Counted from the stretch's first letter, positions 1 through 8,685 are shown. The stretch: 64,000 nucleotides of DNA from Tolypothrix campylonemoides VB511288 (GCA_000828075.3 JXCB02000001.1:1257545-1321544); one strand, 5' to 3'. Notes: generated by a model from the sequence alone, not told the origin. A program made the numbers and translations.

Positions 1-525
1 TGAAGCAGAAATCACGCGTTTGCCATCAGCACTCAGCGCCAGTGCAGTAACACCGGAGCTATGACCACTCAGGGTGCGGATGAGTCGCCCCCCAGGTGGT
101 GTTAAGCTAGAAGTTAAAGGACGCAACCAAGTGCCTTTTTGCTGTTTTACCATTCCTAGCAAAGCCTGAATTTCCGGCGCTTTACATAACATCAAGCGCC
201 CGAATAATTGTCCCGCCAGTTGCTTTTTATCTTTTTCCAAAATATCCGCCGACAGTCGCAAGGCATCTCGAATGAATTTGAGAGTCTCGGCTTTTTCCCC
301 AGCGATCAAAACTGGTGGCTCAAAGGCTCGGTCATAATCTTCAATCAGTTCCTGTAATTTAATTTCCGGATGCCAAGCTTTGGCGGCGATAAAATCATAA
401 TCCGTCAGCAACTCATACAGGCGCTCAACCTGTTGAGACTGCGCCAGTAGTTGTGCTCTTGTCTGCAACCTATACAGTTGACTTCCTAGAGGTAGGCGAT
501 TTAAGGATTCAGCAAACTTAATCAT
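1..525 (-). CDS. WD40-repeat protein, N-terminal part (runs off the window)
   Basis: The reading frame is open from an ATG at 525 to the window edge (175 residues visible). The first 130 residues are helical, with a segment RLYELLTDYDFIAAK and IEDYD of the kind that precedes WD40 blades in cyanobacterial NACHT/WD40 proteins. The last visible part (LIRTLSGHSSGVTALALSAD, then GKRVISAS) is a WD40 repeat with the GH dipeptide and the start of the next strand. It begins only 7 bases after the stop of the NACHT ATPase gene, so the two are almost surely co-transcribed. The WD40 propeller would act as a sensor or protein-binding module for the ATPase. The alternative is that the two frames are one gene split by a frameshift. 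I prefer two genes because the first ends at the usual point after its NACHT C-terminal helices. Confidence 0.8.
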   Translation of the reverse strand, partial: MIKFAESLNRLPLGSQLYRLQTRAQLLAQSQQVERLYELLTDYDFIAAKAWHPEIKLQELIEDYDRAFEPPVLIAGEKAETLKFIRDALRLSADILEKDKKQLAGQLFGRLMLCKAPEIQALLGMVKQQKGTWLRPLTSSLTPPGGRLIRTLSGHSSGVTALALSADGKRVISAS

Positions 526-532
526 TGCAAAG

Positions 533-2440
533 TCATGACTGCGTCATCATTGTAATAATCCCTGGCAGCGTTATCCCCGCCCGCTGCACAGTCTTCTCGT
601 TGCGTAAAAAGTCGCGGAAACTACTGTGATATAAACTATAAAATGTTTGCTGATATTTATTTTCTTCTCGCAAAAATTGGCTCCACTCGTCGAGTACTTC
701 TTGTACTCTCAGACCTAGTTCTTGCTGTTGTTGATTATTGGCAATGAGAATTTCTATTATCTCCTCAAAGGGAATCGGTTGGGGAGATTCCGACAAAATG
801 TAGACTATTTGGATTTTAAATAGGGGCTTAGGTTGAGCATTCATCCCCATACGTTCCCAGTGCTTGTAATAGTAGTCTTGCAAGTCACTAGGCAAATCCT
901 GAATTTCTAAATCTGAGTACTTGCCGTTCTCAATATCATCAAACACATAGCGCAAGTACATGAAGTTTCTTTCACTTTTTTTCACCAGTGTGGAAACAAA
1001 TTGCTTTTCGGTTGCACCTCGGCTCTTGATCCACTCTGCTACCCTGTGGATACGTTGGCGAATATATGCTTCTACGTCTTTTTCATTGTCTGCGGGGTAC
1101 TGGATCAGGTCAAATAACTGCTTGTCCCTCACCTGCAATGGTAATTGGTCAGGGGGCAATGGTCGTTTTGTGACGATAAAATAAACTTTATCTGGTAAAA
1201 CGCTGGGCAAATAAAGGACATTAGCCCCTGGACTTTGGCTACTTAAGTCAACTTCATCGAGTGCATCCACAGCAATGACCAATTTTTCACCAGACTTGAG
1301 CTTTGCGCTGACTTCAGTCAGTAGTTTAGAGAGAAAGTTACTATTACGAGTGTTTTCTGGAGGAATTTCTTTGTCGTAATTTAGCTGATAGGTTTCAATG
1401 ATCTGGGTGCAGACACTGCGGAGAAATTGTTCAGCGCTAGTTATACCTTCATTGCGCTGGTTGAAATAGACTATGCAATCATGGCGACGAACAAATTCTG
1501 CCAGGATGGAACTTTTGCCCATCCCTGGATCGGCTTCAATGATAAAGTAACCTTTGGGCTGCTTTTGGAAAAACTGGGAAATCCGATCAAAAACAAATAC
1601 CCGCCCAACAAATCCGTCAGTCTTATCCTTGATAATCCATTGAAAATCATCTGGTACTGGCAAACGTCGTATTTGCCTGGCTGCAATTGCTGACAATGTT
1701 TGTTTAATTTCTGCTAAGTCTTGTCCTCCAGACTCTACTCTGGCGATGATTTCGCAAAGTTGCTGCGCTGTTGCTACATTCTCTAATCGCTTGACAATTT
1801 CAGTATTTTGTGTATTGCTTTGCTTCAGAGCAGCAGTAATATTCCCCAGTAGCAACAACTGCATAGCGGCGAAAGCTTGACCCCCCCTAGCTGCATCCTC
1901 CTTCAGCACTTCCCGCAACGCGCTAGGAAACATCACATACAGTCTTTGTGCTAAATGATTCCGCAACTCTGGGATAGAGACATGATGTAAGTGACACAGC
2001 CAGTCAACGATTTGTTTCCAAGTTTCTAGATCCAGCAACCGTACTGCTTGAAATTCTTCAGCTTTGCTTGAAAAAAGTGCTGGCAATTGCGTTTCTTCAA
2101 TCTCAACCGTATTATCCAATTGCACTTCTATTGGCGGTTCTGCCAGCGTAGATTTTGCTAATCTTTTGAGAATATCTTTGTGGAGTGGGTAATGATTTTG
2201 TTCAGCTACCGACTCAATGACTAAAGCGATCGCCTGCCATACTGCTTGAGATAATTCGCGATCGCTCAAAATCTTTTCATCTTCACCCAGTCGTTTCGCT
2301 AAATCACCTAGATCGTTTGCCAAAATGTTACCAGCAAGACCTGCGACTAAACCACCGACAGCACCTGAAACCAATGTCCCAGCAGTAACCACCGCACCCA
2401 TAACCAGCAGTCGTGTTTTAGTCTGTCCCAGATTTGGCAT
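533..2440 (-). CDS. Membrane-anchored NACHT/AAA-type STAND ATPase
   Basis: This 635-residue protein is probably a signal-transducing STAND NTPase. Residues 11-40 are hydrophobic and rich in Gly/Ala (GAVGGLVAGLAG), a glycine-zipper-like membrane segment. Helical sequence follows to about 260. The nucleotide-binding core has Walker A DPGMGKSS (304-311) and Walker B LVIAVDALDE (387-396), a NACHT-like pattern with two acidic residues after the strand. The C-terminal end (YHSSFRDFLRNEK) is the motif that closes many cyanobacterial NACHT modules. The WD40 sensor is encoded by the next gene, 7 bases downstream. Related STAND proteins act in regulation or antiphage defence. The role here is not shown by the sequence, and a membrane-acting N-terminal effector is only inference. 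Confidence 0.78.
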   Translation of the reverse strand: MPNLGQTKTRLLVMGAVVTAGTLVSGAVGGLVAGLAGNILANDLGDLAKRLGEDEKILSDRELSQAVWQAIALVIESVAEQNHYPLHKDILKRLAKSTLAEPPIEVQLDNTVEIEETQLPALFSSKAEEFQAVRLLDLETWKQIVDWLCHLHHVSIPELRNHLAQRLYVMFPSALREVLKEDAARGGQAFAAMQLLLLGNITAALKQSNTQNTEIVKRLENVATAQQLCEIIARVESGGQDLAEIKQTLSAIAARQIRRLPVPDDFQWIIKDKTDGFVGRVFVFDRISQFFQKQPKGYFIIEADPGMGKSSILAEFVRRHDCIVYFNQRNEGITSAEQFLRSVCTQIIETYQLNYDKEIPPENTRNSNFLSKLLTEVSAKLKSGEKLVIAVDALDEVDLSSQSPGANVLYLPSVLPDKVYFIVTKRPLPPDQLPLQVRDKQLFDLIQYPADNEKDVEAYIRQRIHRVAEWIKSRGATEKQFVSTLVKKSERNFMYLRYVFDDIENGKYSDLEIQDLPSDLQDYYYKHWERMGMNAQPKPLFKIQIVYILSESPQPIPFEEIIEILIANNQQQQELGLRVQEVLDEWSQFLREENKYQQTFYSLYHSSFRDFLRNEKTVQRAGITLPGIITMMTQS

Positions 2441-2771
2441 AACAAGAACGAGTAGGATTGGCTAAAAGTTAATATACTCTGTCTTCCCCTTGCTTTTCAC
2501 GGGATCTGGAAAACCTCGCTTCCATTCCTCTCTCCTGCAAGGAGAGAGGCTTTAAATTCTCCCCATTCCCTCTTAGGGAAGGGGGCTGGGGGGTTAGGTT
2601 TCGCGTTGGTTTTTCCACATAACGTGAAAAGTCAGGTCTTCCCCCCCCCTCTCTTGTAGGGGGAAATTCGGGGGATGGACACTAGTTATTTATCTGCGTG
2701 CATCTGCGGTTTTAAATATCTATTAATCATACTTTTGCAAGAAGTGTATTACCAATTGATGAAATGCTGCA
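2441..2771. other. Repeat-rich intergenic region
   Basis: This stretch has no gene. It holds the MITE-like element at 2491-2635, then C- and G-rich runs near 2641-2672. Around 2676-2715 is a segment (TTATCTGCGTGCATCTGCGG) that recurs with small changes near 34902-34925 and 52971-52990, so it is a dispersed repeat. Confidence 0.6.
2491..2635. mobile_element. MITE-like element, family 2, copy 1
   Basis: The left end begins TGCTTTTCACG. The right end, read on the other strand, begins CTGACTTTTCACG, and the similarity continues into TGGAAAA about 5 bases further in. The element is flanked by GTCTTCCCCT (2481-2490) and GTCTTCCCCC (2636-2645), a 10-bp direct repeat with one mismatch. It has no coding capacity and a core of G/C-rich palindromes. 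The copy at 45411-45584 has matching ends. Confidence 0.7.
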
Positions 2772-4313
2772 CTAAGCTGAATCTAGCCCATATCGTTCCT
2801 GCATCTCCTGCCACTTGTGCCAAGCCCAGCCTGGTTTGTACTCTAATCTTCGGGCGACTTCCTGCCAATCCCCCAAACTTAGGTTTAATTCTGGTAAATC
2901 TTTGAGTTGATGATAAACCCAGCCCTTTTGATACCCTTTCTCTTGTTGAATGTTAATAATTTGTTGTACCACCGCCAGCTTCAGGGGGTTGTACTCAATG
3001 ACGATTTCTGCAAATTCGGCTGGTAAAACTTCCAAAATTGAGAACTCTTGTACCCCTTTTTTATCCCTTGGCTTGTTGACAAAGATAAATTTCCCTTGGC
3101 AAGCCGGACAGGTAGCCATGTTGCGTTCTCTCTCCGATTGAGTGGGACGAAATACGTGACGACAGTTCGGACATTGCAATACCCCCTGACCCAGCTTAAG
3201 GCTAATCGGGTCGAGACTCCAAGGAATTTCGTTATCGGGCCATGGCAGGTTGATGTGGGTGTCTGTGTGGTCGATAATGATAGCGTGAGTTTTTCCAGGT
3301 GCTGGTCTTAAACTTCTGCCGATCGCCTGAAACCAAACCGTCAAACTTTTGGTGGGGCGAGTAAATTGAATCGCTTCTATCAGCGGAATATCCACACCTT
3401 CAGTCACGATAGAATGCTGGCACAGGACTAACACCCGCCCTGTTGCAAATTCCGCCAGAATATCTTGCCGTTTTGACATGGGTGTATCCCCATCTAAGTG
3501 GGCTGCGGGTATTCCTGCTTCCCAAAAAGCATTGGCGAGTTCTTTGGAATGGTCTACGGACACGGCAAACAGCACCGTCCGGCGTCCAGAGGCGTGTTTT
3601 TTCCAAGTTTCAATTACATCGCCAACAACCAAAGTCTTTTTGACGAACTTTTCCAGTTGGGCTTTGTTGTAATCCCCAGCCGTGGTTTTTAACCCAGCGC
3701 CACTAGCACGAATGATATGTGCAGGTGCGTAAAGCTTAAAAGGTGCTAAATAATCAGCAGCAATGAGTTGGTTAACAGATGGACCACAAATTAACGATTC
3801 AAACCCTGGTGTGGCGCTATACAACCAGCGCAATCCCCTGCCATCGGTTCTCATAGGGGTGGCGGTAAAACCTAAGATATAACTACCCTGTTCTGCGTAG
3901 TGTTTAAAGACGGTGGCGTAGGTGCGGCTGTGACAGTGATGTGCCTCGTCAAAAATGACAAGCGATGCTGGTGGCGGCTGACGGCGGATTAAGGTTTGGA
4001 TGGACGCCACTTGTAGCAGTGCATCGGGGTTAGGTTTATACCCAGCTTTGATGATACCTACAGGTACACCAGCGACAGCTTCTAGTTTGTTGGCAGCTTG
4101 GGTAATTAATTCTTCCCGATGGGCGATGACAAGTACAGGTTCTGATTTTTTGGTGAACTCGTTGGCGATCGCACAGAAGATGATAGTTTTACCGCCTCCG
4201 GTTGGTAGCTGTACCATGACGCGATGTTCTCCGACTCCCCAATGGCGGAAAACCTGTTGGATGAGTTCGATTTGGTAATCACGCAACTGGAATTGGGGAA
4301 GAGTGGATGTCAT
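2772..4313 (-). CDS. SSL2/RadD-like superfamily 2 DEAD/DEAH-box helicase with zinc ribbon
   Basis: A 513-residue SF2 nucleic-acid helicase. Motif I is PTGGGKT (37-43), motif II DEAH (122-125) followed by HCH, motif III TAT (150-152), and motif VI QAIGRSLR (330-337). Two CxxC pairs (C382/C385 and C403/C406) form a likely zinc ribbon after the second RecA domain. This architecture matches the RadD/YejH-like and XPB-like bacterial helicases that act in DNA repair or, in some islands, defence. The start is the ATG at 4313. The gene lies 331 bases upstream of the NACHT gene on the same strand, but a mobile element sits between them, so an operon is doubtful. The exact substrate is unknown. Confidence 0.85.
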   Translation of the reverse strand: MTSTLPQFQLRDYQIELIQQVFRHWGVGEHRVMVQLPTGGGKTIIFCAIANEFTKKSEPVLVIAHREELITQAANKLEAVAGVPVGIIKAGYKPNPDALLQVASIQTLIRRQPPPASLVIFDEAHHCHSRTYATVFKHYAEQGSYILGFTATPMRTDGRGLRWLYSATPGFESLICGPSVNQLIAADYLAPFKLYAPAHIIRASGAGLKTTAGDYNKAQLEKFVKKTLVVGDVIETWKKHASGRRTVLFAVSVDHSKELANAFWEAGIPAAHLDGDTPMSKRQDILAEFATGRVLVLCQHSIVTEGVDIPLIEAIQFTRPTKSLTVWFQAIGRSLRPAPGKTHAIIIDHTDTHINLPWPDNEIPWSLDPISLKLGQGVLQCPNCRHVFRPTQSERERNMATCPACQGKFIFVNKPRDKKGVQEFSILEVLPAEFAEIVIEYNPLKLAVVQQIINIQQEKGYQKGWVYHQLKDLPELNLSLGDWQEVARRLEYKPGWAWHKWQEMQERYGLDSA

Positions 4314-4523
4314 TGCGTTCGGAACGAAAAATTAATCAACACACTTCGTTTGAAAGCGCAAATACCTAGTAATGCGCTTGTGCTGCTTTTAAGTTGCCAC
4401 CTTTAGACAACCAAAGTTTTTTGAAAATAAAGTTTCTTGAAAATACCGATTATACTGCTATATAAATAACACAATCTAGCACAAAATTGTTATGAGACTC
4501 AGCTATCGAAAAAGCCTTTGAGA

Positions 4524-4543
4524 GTGCTGCAACCTTGCAGCAC
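4524..4543 (-). terminator. Hairpin downstream of the YdcF-like gene
   Basis: A perfect 9-bp stem (GTGCTGCAA / TTGCAGCAC, 2-base loop). It lies 52 bases beyond the stop of the leftward gene that ends at 4596. On the minus strand a TTTTT run follows some 11 bases after the stem, so terminator function is plausible but not textbook. A second small hairpin (CTTCA/TGAAG) sits at 4547-4560. Confidence 0.4.
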
Positions 4544-4595
4544 ACCTTCATCAGTGAAGTTCCCTCAGGACTCAGCACTACTGAAGTTCTCTTTT

Positions 4596-5285
4596 TCAGG
4601 CTTTCCACTTCACAGATAGCGCATAAATATAAGCGATCGCTTCAGAAATGACTGTCCGCACGCCTTCGCTAGAAACCCACCATTTCTTTGGATCGTATTC
4701 TGATGGTTCCGCAGCAATCACTCCCACTTTGATTTTGGGAGCAAGGACTTGTTTGTATATCAGCCAACTTCTACGGGCATGGGCATCATTTGTAAACAAA
4801 TTTACTGATTCTAGCGGATCATTTGAAGTTAATAGCCATTGATGAAATGCCACCGCAGAGGCATAAGTACGATCCCTAATAACTTTAGGTGTCGGAACAA
4901 CCACCAGCTTTTCTTTTGGTACACCCATTTCTTTCAAAGTTGCTGCGGCAATTTCTGCAAAATTCTTGTATTCAACCAGATAAGAACCTCTTTCCACGGG
5001 TACTCCTGTGGTAAAAATTTGGCGATAGGAACCAGTGGAAATTTCAGCAAACGCTTGTTTTAGCGCTTCGTCTGTTAGCCATCCTTCCACAACCAACGCT
5101 TCTGCTTTGATGGGGGAAGTGACTGCTAGAAATGGGTGTATGTAAGTGATCATGAAAAATAATAAAATAGCGGCAGTTGCGAACAGACTCACCCATCCTT
5201 GAAGGGTAAGCATCCACATTTCTTGCCGCTTGATTAACCGAATTTTGGGGAACTTGTGCTTTTTATAACGAGTTTTAGTAGGCAT
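4596..5285 (-). CDS. YdcF/SanA/ElyC-like (DUF218) membrane-anchored protein
   Basis: 229 residues. A cytoplasmic basic N-terminus is followed by one transmembrane helix at about 28-50 and a DUF218-type periplasmic domain (AEALVVEGW, then IFTTG, then TYASA and FTNDAHARRS). Family members are linked to cell-envelope or exopolysaccharide functions (ElyC, SanA). The biochemical activity is not settled. The ATG at 5283-5285 overlaps the stop of the upstream DUF2301-like gene by one base (TAATG), so translational coupling is expected. A second, more canonical DUF218 protein is encoded at 36281-36886. Confidence 0.72.
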   Translation of the reverse strand: MPTKTRYKKHKFPKIRLIKRQEMWMLTLQGWVSLFATAAILLFFMITYIHPFLAVTSPIKAEALVVEGWLTDEALKQAFAEISTGSYRQIFTTGVPVERGSYLVEYKNFAEIAAATLKEMGVPKEKLVVVPTPKVIRDRTYASAVAFHQWLLTSNDPLESVNLFTNDAHARRSWLIYKQVLAPKIKVGVIAAEPSEYDPKKWWVSSEGVRTVISEAIAYIYALSVKWKA

Positions 5286-5938
5286 TACACCTTTGCTAAA
5301 CGCTGAGCCTTCAAATATTCAAACACAGATTTATCCCCAATATCCGGAGGAATTGCTTGTATTGCTTTACGCAGGGCAAACACCACAAACAAAATTGCCC
5401 ACAGTCCTAATAAAACCTGTTCTCCCTGTGTTGGCAAGACTCCAAGCATATGCCCTAGCAGTAATACCGGCACTATTGGCGTCAGTATTTTGGTTTCCAG
5501 ACGATTGAAGCAAAATGCTTCTTTGAAGTAAATCCCTGTCAAAGCGACAAAGGTAAAGCCTACTCCCAACAAGGTTAGTGGTTGAGTGTAAACGGTGACA
5601 GCTAAAGGTGTACTACTTGATAATGCCAGGATAACAGCGGTTATGCTGCCAATAACCCAACAAACTTGCAAAAATCGGTGCAGAAACGCCATATATATAT
5701 GAATAGTCAGTAAACTGACACCAAGCGCCAGACTGAAACAGGCATATAAAGGCGTTAAAAGTTGGAAATTTGGGTTATTGTCTAGCACAACCAAAGCGCT
5801 GCTGATCGCAAAACTGAGTGCAGCGACCATTAAGCCAGTACGATAGATGATCACGCCTGTGCGATCGCCCTCAGTGATCGTAAATTCTCCAAACTGACCT
5901 TGATAGACTTCTGGCACATATACTGTTTGTTGAGTCAT
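5285..5938 (-). CDS. DUF2301-like integral membrane protein
   Basis: 217 residues with six or seven hydrophobic helices: about 31-50, 60-80, 86-105, 110-130, 140-155 and 165-190. The soluble head (VYQGQFGEFTITEGDRTGVI) and the tail (IPPDIGDKSVFEYLKAQ) fit the cyanobacterial/algal DUF2301 family. No enzymatic motif is visible. It is the first gene of a two-gene unit with the YdcF-like gene (one-base overlap). The name rests on recognising the overall sequence pattern and should be checked with a profile search. Confidence 0.65.
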   Translation of the reverse strand: MTQQTVYVPEVYQGQFGEFTITEGDRTGVIIYRTGLMVAALSFAISSALVVLDNNPNFQLLTPLYACFSLALGVSLLTIHIYMAFLHRFLQVCWVIGSITAVILALSSSTPLAVTVYTQPLTLLGVGFTFVALTGIYFKEAFCFNRLETKILTPIVPVLLLGHMLGVLPTQGEQVLLGLWAILFVVFALRKAIQAIPPDIGDKSVFEYLKAQRLAKV

Positions 5939-6114
5939 AATTATTTTAAATTTGACATTTTGGATGACTTCGGATATATGACAAAAAAATTTTCAACCAA
6001 CAATTTCTATACTAATAAGTACCAACCCTTGCCTGTGATCTGGTATAAATTTCTAGAAATCTTTATCTTAGGGCTAAAGCGCACAAAACTCGCTGACTGA
6101 AAAACTGCTTAAGC

Positions 6115-6900
6115 TTAAAAAGCAAGTTCCACCGTATCTCCCAAGTGTAGCTGCAACTGTGAGTGTGCATTACCGCTATTGATAGCAATTTCTACCCAGT
6201 CGTGACTTTCAACGAGTGCGATCGCCTCTCCAACTTCCACATCACTATAACTTTCACTTCCTGTAATCATTAACCCAGCTGCTTTGACATACCAAGTTTT
6301 GCCTTGCACGTAACTCCCTGGAATATTGGTAACTAAATTACCGAAGTGGTCAATATATTGAATAGAACCGGCTATGCCAGTTTCTGTTAAAATACATCCA
6401 GATATGTCCATCTGTACCAAACTTGCTGAGTTAATTGGATTCCCCAGTTCTTGAAAAGGGACTCCGTTGGCAAGATGTGCAGCCACTGGTGCAAAAATAT
6501 CCCTACCGTGAAAAGTCTTGCTCGGTTGAGGGGTTCTCCAATAATCAGGGTTTGTCAATTCTACAACTGCGATCGCTGGGCTTTGACTTAATAATCCGCT
6601 GAATGTGCCATTATCTGGTCCTACCAGATAGCCATTGGCAAATTGTACTGCGATCGCCCGTCGCGTTCCTCCCACACCCGGATCGACCACTGCCAAATGC
6701 ACAGTCCCATCTGAAAAGTAGGCGTAAGCATTCATCAGGCAAAACCTAGCCGCAGCAATGTTTTGCGGCGGGATTTGGTGTGTCAAGTCTACCACCCTTA
6801 ATTCTGGGTTGATTTGGGCAATAACTCCCTTCATCACGCCGACATAAATATCGCGATCGCCAAAATCGCTGAGCATAGTGATCATGGGATTAGGATGCAT
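6115..6900 (-). CDS. SAM hydroxide adenosyltransferase (DUF62 family)
   Basis: 261 residues. It starts with the family signature MITMLSDFGDRDIYVG and carries INPELRVVDLTH, then HLAVVDPGVGG and LVGPDNGTF (the S-adenosylmethionine-binding loops), and FHGRDIF. The family hydrolyses SAM to adenosine and methionine using hydroxide, and is related to the fluorinase/chlorinase enzymes. The halide-binding insertion of true halogenases is not evident. The start at 6900 gives MHPNPMIT. An internal ATG six codons later would also serve. It appears monocistronic, in the opposite orientation to the small gene at 7030. Confidence 0.9.
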   Translation of the reverse strand: MHPNPMITMLSDFGDRDIYVGVMKGVIAQINPELRVVDLTHQIPPQNIAAARFCLMNAYAYFSDGTVHLAVVDPGVGGTRRAIAVQFANGYLVGPDNGTFSGLLSQSPAIAVVELTNPDYWRTPQPSKTFHGRDIFAPVAAHLANGVPFQELGNPINSASLVQMDISGCILTETGIAGSIQYIDHFGNLVTNIPGSYVQGKTWYVKAAGLMITGSESYSDVEVGEAIALVESHDWVEIAINSGNAHSQLQLHLGDTVELAF

Positions 6901-7029
6901 CTGGCTATAATATATTTCTGGTTGATTAATATATATTAATTTTTAGATTTCTGTAACATAAGCTACGAAAAACCTGTTATGTTATGAAAATAAGACATTT
7001 ATGGAGAAATAAAAGAGGCTGATCGTTCA

Positions 7030-7185
7030 ATGACCAAGCACAGAGTAGAAACAGCAAAAAAAGCGCGGGAAGCGCATCAATTGAGTATTAAAAGAAGTTT
7101 AGAACATCGCTTAGAAGTAGCTAGAACCAAGGGCGATGACAACCTAATTCGGCTACTGGAAGCAGAAATGAAGTATTTTAGCTAA
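7030..7185 (+). CDS. Conserved 51-aa basic cyanobacterial protein
   Basis: ATG at 7030, TAA at 7183-7185, with AAAAGAGG about 11 bases upstream as ribosome-binding site. The product is a highly charged, fully helical peptide (it starts MTKHRVETAKKAREAH and ends LLEAEMKYFS) with heptad-like spacing of Leu. A textbook terminator follows at 7230-7248, supporting a real short transcript. I recognise the type as a small protein conserved in filamentous cyanobacteria, but no function is known to me. Confidence 0.75.
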   Translation: MTKHRVETAKKAREAHQLSIKRSLEHRLEVARTKGDDNLIRLLEAEMKYFS

Positions 7186-7229
7186 GCCAAGATTTTATTG
7201 TTCTAGTTCATAGTTTTGTTGTGTGTCAG

Positions 7230-7248
7230 CCCGCTTAGGCGGGTTTTT
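7230..7248 (+). terminator. Rho-independent terminator of the 51-aa gene
   Basis: Stem CCCGC (7230-7234) and GCGGG (7239-7243) with a TTAG loop, followed directly by TTTTT, 45 bases after the stop codon. Confidence 0.85.
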
Positions 7249-7264
7249 ATGTGTAAAGGGGACT

Positions 7265-7292
7265 GGGGATTGGGGATTGGGGATTGGGGATT
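7265..7292. repeat. Heptanucleotide tandem repeat (STRR), GGGGATT x4
   Basis: Four exact head-to-tail copies of GGGGATT just after the terminator. Short tandemly repeated repetitive sequences of seven bases are a known trait of heterocystous cyanobacteria. Related arrays lie at 7504-7552, 30009-30078 and 34678-34707. Confidence 0.85.
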
Positions 7293-7503
7293 AGGAAGAA
7301 GCTGACTTAGTGCCAGAATAGTTTGCTAAACTTGCCCATAGTTAACTGCTATGGACATATTTCATGTGGAAAGTTGCAGAGTTCGGAGAACTTGTTGGAG
7401 TTTCCTCTTCCACTTTACGGCGCTAGGAGAGGGAAAAGAAGTTAATTCCAGAACGGACATTAGGGAACCAACGCATTTATACCGAAGAGCAGTATCGCCC
7501 AGT

Positions 7504-7552
7504 CGCCAATCGCCAGTCGCCAGTCCCCAATCGCCAGCCCCCAGTACCCAGT
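7504..7552. repeat. Heptanucleotide tandem repeat (STRR), CGCCAGT-like x7
   Basis: Seven consecutive heptamers of the pattern (C/A)(G/C)CCA(G/A)(T/C), roughly complementary to the GGGGATT/GGGGACT arrays. The rest of 7186-7680 holds no credible gene. The frame at 7351-7575 reads straight through the repeat. Confidence 0.75.
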
Positions 7553-7680
7553 CCCGGGGCGACCAGTTGAAATAGCGTTCCAGCAGAAAAATCTCACCCC
7601 TAACTACTTTCCCAACTTAGGAGAGAGATTAGAGGCGAGGAAACTGACGATAAGTGATTAAGCGGATTTTGTATTAGAAG

Positions 7681-8160
7681 TTATTTAGCACTGGCTTCGA
7701 GGGTTTGACCAGAAGCAGAGGAAGATAGTTCGCCTAGATTAATCTTGACAACACGATTACGAACTTCTTCAACCTTAGGCAGGGTAAGAGTCAGAATACC
7801 ATCGCGGTAGTCAGCTTGTACCTTGTCATTTTGCACTGCAACTGGTAAGTTAATAATGCGCTGGAACTGACCATAACGGAATTCAGAGTGCAGTTGGTTA
7901 GAGTCGTTATGCTGGCGCTGACGTTCTCCGGAAAGAGAAATAGCATCACGAGTCACTTGAACATCCACATCCTTTGCCACAACACCAGGAAGCTGTGCTT
8001 TTAAAATCAAGTTATCGCCTGCATCAATTAATTCAACAGCAGGAGCCCAAGCAGCAGATGGTGCATCACTAGTTTGAGCCGTTAGCTCATCAAACACTTG
8101 ATCCATCTGACGACGAAGGTTTTCTAATTCTCTGAAAGGTTGCCAGTAGCGAATCATCAT
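7681..8160 (-). CDS. Small heat-shock protein (Hsp20/alpha-crystallin family)
   Basis: 159 residues. The N-terminal MMIRYWQPFRELENLRRQMDQ and the alpha-crystallin core (about 40-145) carry the typical beta strands (AVELIDAGDNLILKAQLPGV and YRDGILTLTLPK). It is an ATP-independent holdase chaperone that keeps unfolding proteins soluble and forms large oligomers. The second ATG (codon 2) may be the true start. The C-terminal tail is short and Ser/Ala-rich, and a clear IXI motif is not obvious (VKINL may act). A paralogue is encoded at 57646-58089 on the same strand. The 5' region could carry a heat-responsive element, but none was identified. Confidence 0.93.
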   Translation of the reverse strand: MMIRYWQPFRELENLRRQMDQVFDELTAQTSDAPSAAWAPAVELIDAGDNLILKAQLPGVVAKDVDVQVTRDAISLSGERQRQHNDSNQLHSEFRYGQFQRIINLPVAVQNDKVQADYRDGILTLTLPKVEEVRNRVVKINLGELSSSASGQTLEASAK

Positions 8161-8413
8161 AGACTGTTTACCTCTGCATTAGTTACTAGTTACCAGGTGT
8201 TATTCAGTAATTCTTGCAGCGTTTCTACTGCTAACACCTGCTATCTTGCCCTAATACTATATGCGGTGAAAATCCAGAGAACACGAAATTTAAAGTAGTG
8301 TTTTGCCCACCTCAGGAAGATGAGTTTTAAACAGTTAAATCTTCTGATTTTACGCTTTTATTAGTTGGTAAGAAGTACGGTTGTCTTGGTAGAGTTAAGT
8401 ACGGTTTATAGCT

Positions 8414-8454
8414 GTTTGCAACTGCATTGAATACAGTTCTTGTGGGGTGGGCAT
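8414..8454. repeat. 41-bp direct repeat, copy 1
   Basis: Begins GTTTGCAACTGCATTGAATA and ends GTGGGGTGGGCAT. It matches 8523-8563 at 40 of 41 positions. Copies are 109 bases apart in an otherwise gene-free region (8161-8743). The ORF spanning them (8327-8536) has no family features. Confidence 0.8.
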
Positions 8455-8522
8455 TGCTCTTATCTTCACTCAACAGACACCAAAATGTTATGGCAATGCC
8501 CACCTTATAGATAAGTATGTAA

Positions 8523-8563
8523 GTTTGCAACTGCATTGAATACAGTTATTGTGGGGTGGGCAT
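8523..8563. repeat. 41-bp direct repeat, copy 2
   Basis: Second copy of the repeat at 8414-8454. It is followed directly by a 9-bp hairpin (CCCGCCCTT 8568-8576 / AAGGGCGGG 8585-8593), so the repeat plus hairpin may be one dispersed element that lost its hairpin in copy 1. Confidence 0.8.
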
Positions 8564-8567
8564 CCTG

Positions 8568-8593
8568 CCCGCCCTTGAATCTAGAAGGGCGGG
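8568..8593. repeat. GC-rich palindrome
   Basis: A 9-bp perfect stem with an 8-base loop in an AT-rich intergenic region. No T-run follows on either strand, so a terminator role is unlikely. It looks like an interspersed palindromic repeat. Confidence 0.6.
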
Positions 8594-8685
8594 ACGCCCA
8601 TTCGACTAATAGGCATCAGTACTGTAATCGATTCAATTGAAAACTGCTGTATAAGTCTGTTTTAAAGACAAATCATCAACAGAGA

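Noticed and set aside
520-540. Frameshift between NACHT and WD40 frames
   Set aside because: Possible, but the first frame ends at the usual NACHT C-terminal boundary and the second begins with its own ATG 7 bases on, so two genes is the simpler reading. Listed as an alternative.
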